Virus record (IMG/VR): IMGVR_UViG_3300047408_000148
Span: 1 to 46,883 of that record
Direction: 5' to 3' (one strand)
Length of the DNA stretch: 46,883 nt
DNA from: a virus
In this document: one piece after another, positions 46,508 through 46,883 of the stretch
Layout of the letters: each line of letters begins with the position of its first letter
How positions within the stretch are numbered: position 1 is the first letter of the stretch
Program-made: the position numbers and the translations under genes
Notes under the pieces: generated by a model
Told to the model about the DNA's origin: nothing
Database searches by the model: none
Seen by the model: only the letters and a program-made list of their open reading frames with translations

Positions 46508-46883
46508 TGCACCCCCAACATTGTCAGGGTGGACAGACTTGCGGGTGTGGCCCCACCACCCGCCGCGACCTTGTAGGCCACCGCGACATTGCCGGTATTC
46601 CCCGCCGCGCTCCACGTCCCAGCCACCGTATAGGAGCCTGCCGAGGTCTCGATTCGGTACTCCATGACGTGACTGACCGTATCGCCAGATTGATCGTTCT
46701 CTGGCCCCTCAACAGATGGCCCGGTCGGACTATTGCTAGCTGATTGCGACTCCTGGTAACACCCCGCGACGATCACAGACCCGGCAGCAATGCTGTAACT
46801 CGGCGTAGCCCAAGCTGCTGTGGCGGCTGCCTCAGTCGGTCCTGTGGGTGTCCCATCCACTGGACTTGAGGTCGCCACACCTG
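46504..46883 (-). CDS. Virion-associated beta-rich protein, C-terminal part (gene starts at 455 across the join)
   Basis: This is the C-terminal 84 codons plus the 127-nt repeat of the gene that begins at 455 on the circle. The frame is continuous across the junction and ends at 46504 in a 4-nt overlap with the adaptor start. The product part is Ser/Gly/Ala-rich and beta-forming. A start inside the window at 46878 would be an artefact of the linear cut. Confidence 0.8.
   Translation of the reverse strand, partial: GVATSSPVDGTPTGPTEAAATAAWATPSYSIAAGSVIVAGCYQESQSASNSPTGPSVEGPENDQSGDTVSHVMEYRIETSAGSYTVAGTWSAAGNTGNVAVAYKVAAGGGATPASLSTLTMLGVQ
46757..46883. repeat. Right copy of 127-bp terminal direct repeat (circle closure)
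   Basis: Identical to 1-127. See the left copy. Removing one copy gives a 46,756-bp circle with one continuous open frame across the join. Confidence 0.95.

Noticed and set aside
1-46883. tRNA genes, CRISPR arrays, integrase or attachment sites
   Set aside because: No cloverleaf-like segments with CCA-end context, no regular spaced repeats and no tyrosine or serine recombinase motifs were seen by reading; tRNAscan and profile searches were not possible here.

Overview
The window is a complete, circularly closed genome of a tailed bacteriophage. It is high in G+C and comes from an uncultivated or unidentified source. The first 127 bases recur exactly at the end (46757-46883), and one gene reads in frame across that junction, so the unique circle is 46,756 bp. 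The virion genes fit a short-tailed (podovirus-like) particle: a P22-gp4-like adaptor, a beta-propeller tail-nozzle candidate, several Gly/Gln-rich candidate internal virion proteins, and no tape-measure protein. Several products carry Gram-negative-style signal peptides or lipoboxes, which suggests a Gram-negative host; this is inference. No integrase, DNA polymerase, RNA polymerase, tRNA or CRISPR array was seen.

The genome has two arms leaving a divergent control region at about 23.3-23.5 kb. The rightward arm (23.5-35.3 kb, + strand) encodes small and large terminase, portal, a GroES-like co-chaperonin, a scaffold candidate, and then an unusual block of sugar and nucleotide chemistry: a nucleotidyltransferase-methyltransferase fusion, a glycosyltransferase-like protein, a NeuB-family nonulosonate synthase, a cupin, a NeuA-family CMP-sugar synthetase and a further glycosyltransferase-like protein. 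The leftward arm (- strand) runs from 23.3 kb down to 1, across the junction, and down to 35.3 kb. In order it holds two TIM-barrel glycosidase-like proteins, a small-protein and holin-like cluster, an exonuclease and a cysteine-peptidase-like gene, a two-repressor switch (about 15.9 kb), a run of small membrane and zinc proteins, a replication block (SSB, HNH, VRR-NUC, DUF1376-type initiator with iterons inside it, helicase-loader candidate), small lipoproteins, head decoration and major capsid protein, fibre-like and secreted proteins, adaptor, nozzle, fibre, internal virion proteins and a lysis candidate at 35.3-36.0 kb. The two arms converge and overlap at 35,293-35,317.

Morphogenesis is therefore split: packaging, portal and scaffold lie on one arm, and capsid and tail on the other. 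Replication looks lambda-like, with a phage initiator, its own SSB and probable recruitment of the host replisome. The most noteworthy system is the nonulosonate (sialic-acid-like) synthesis, activation and transfer set embedded in the packaging/head operon. It could decorate the virion or remodel the host envelope glycan. Genes are packed with 1-4 nt stop/start overlaps, and I used these to choose many starts.
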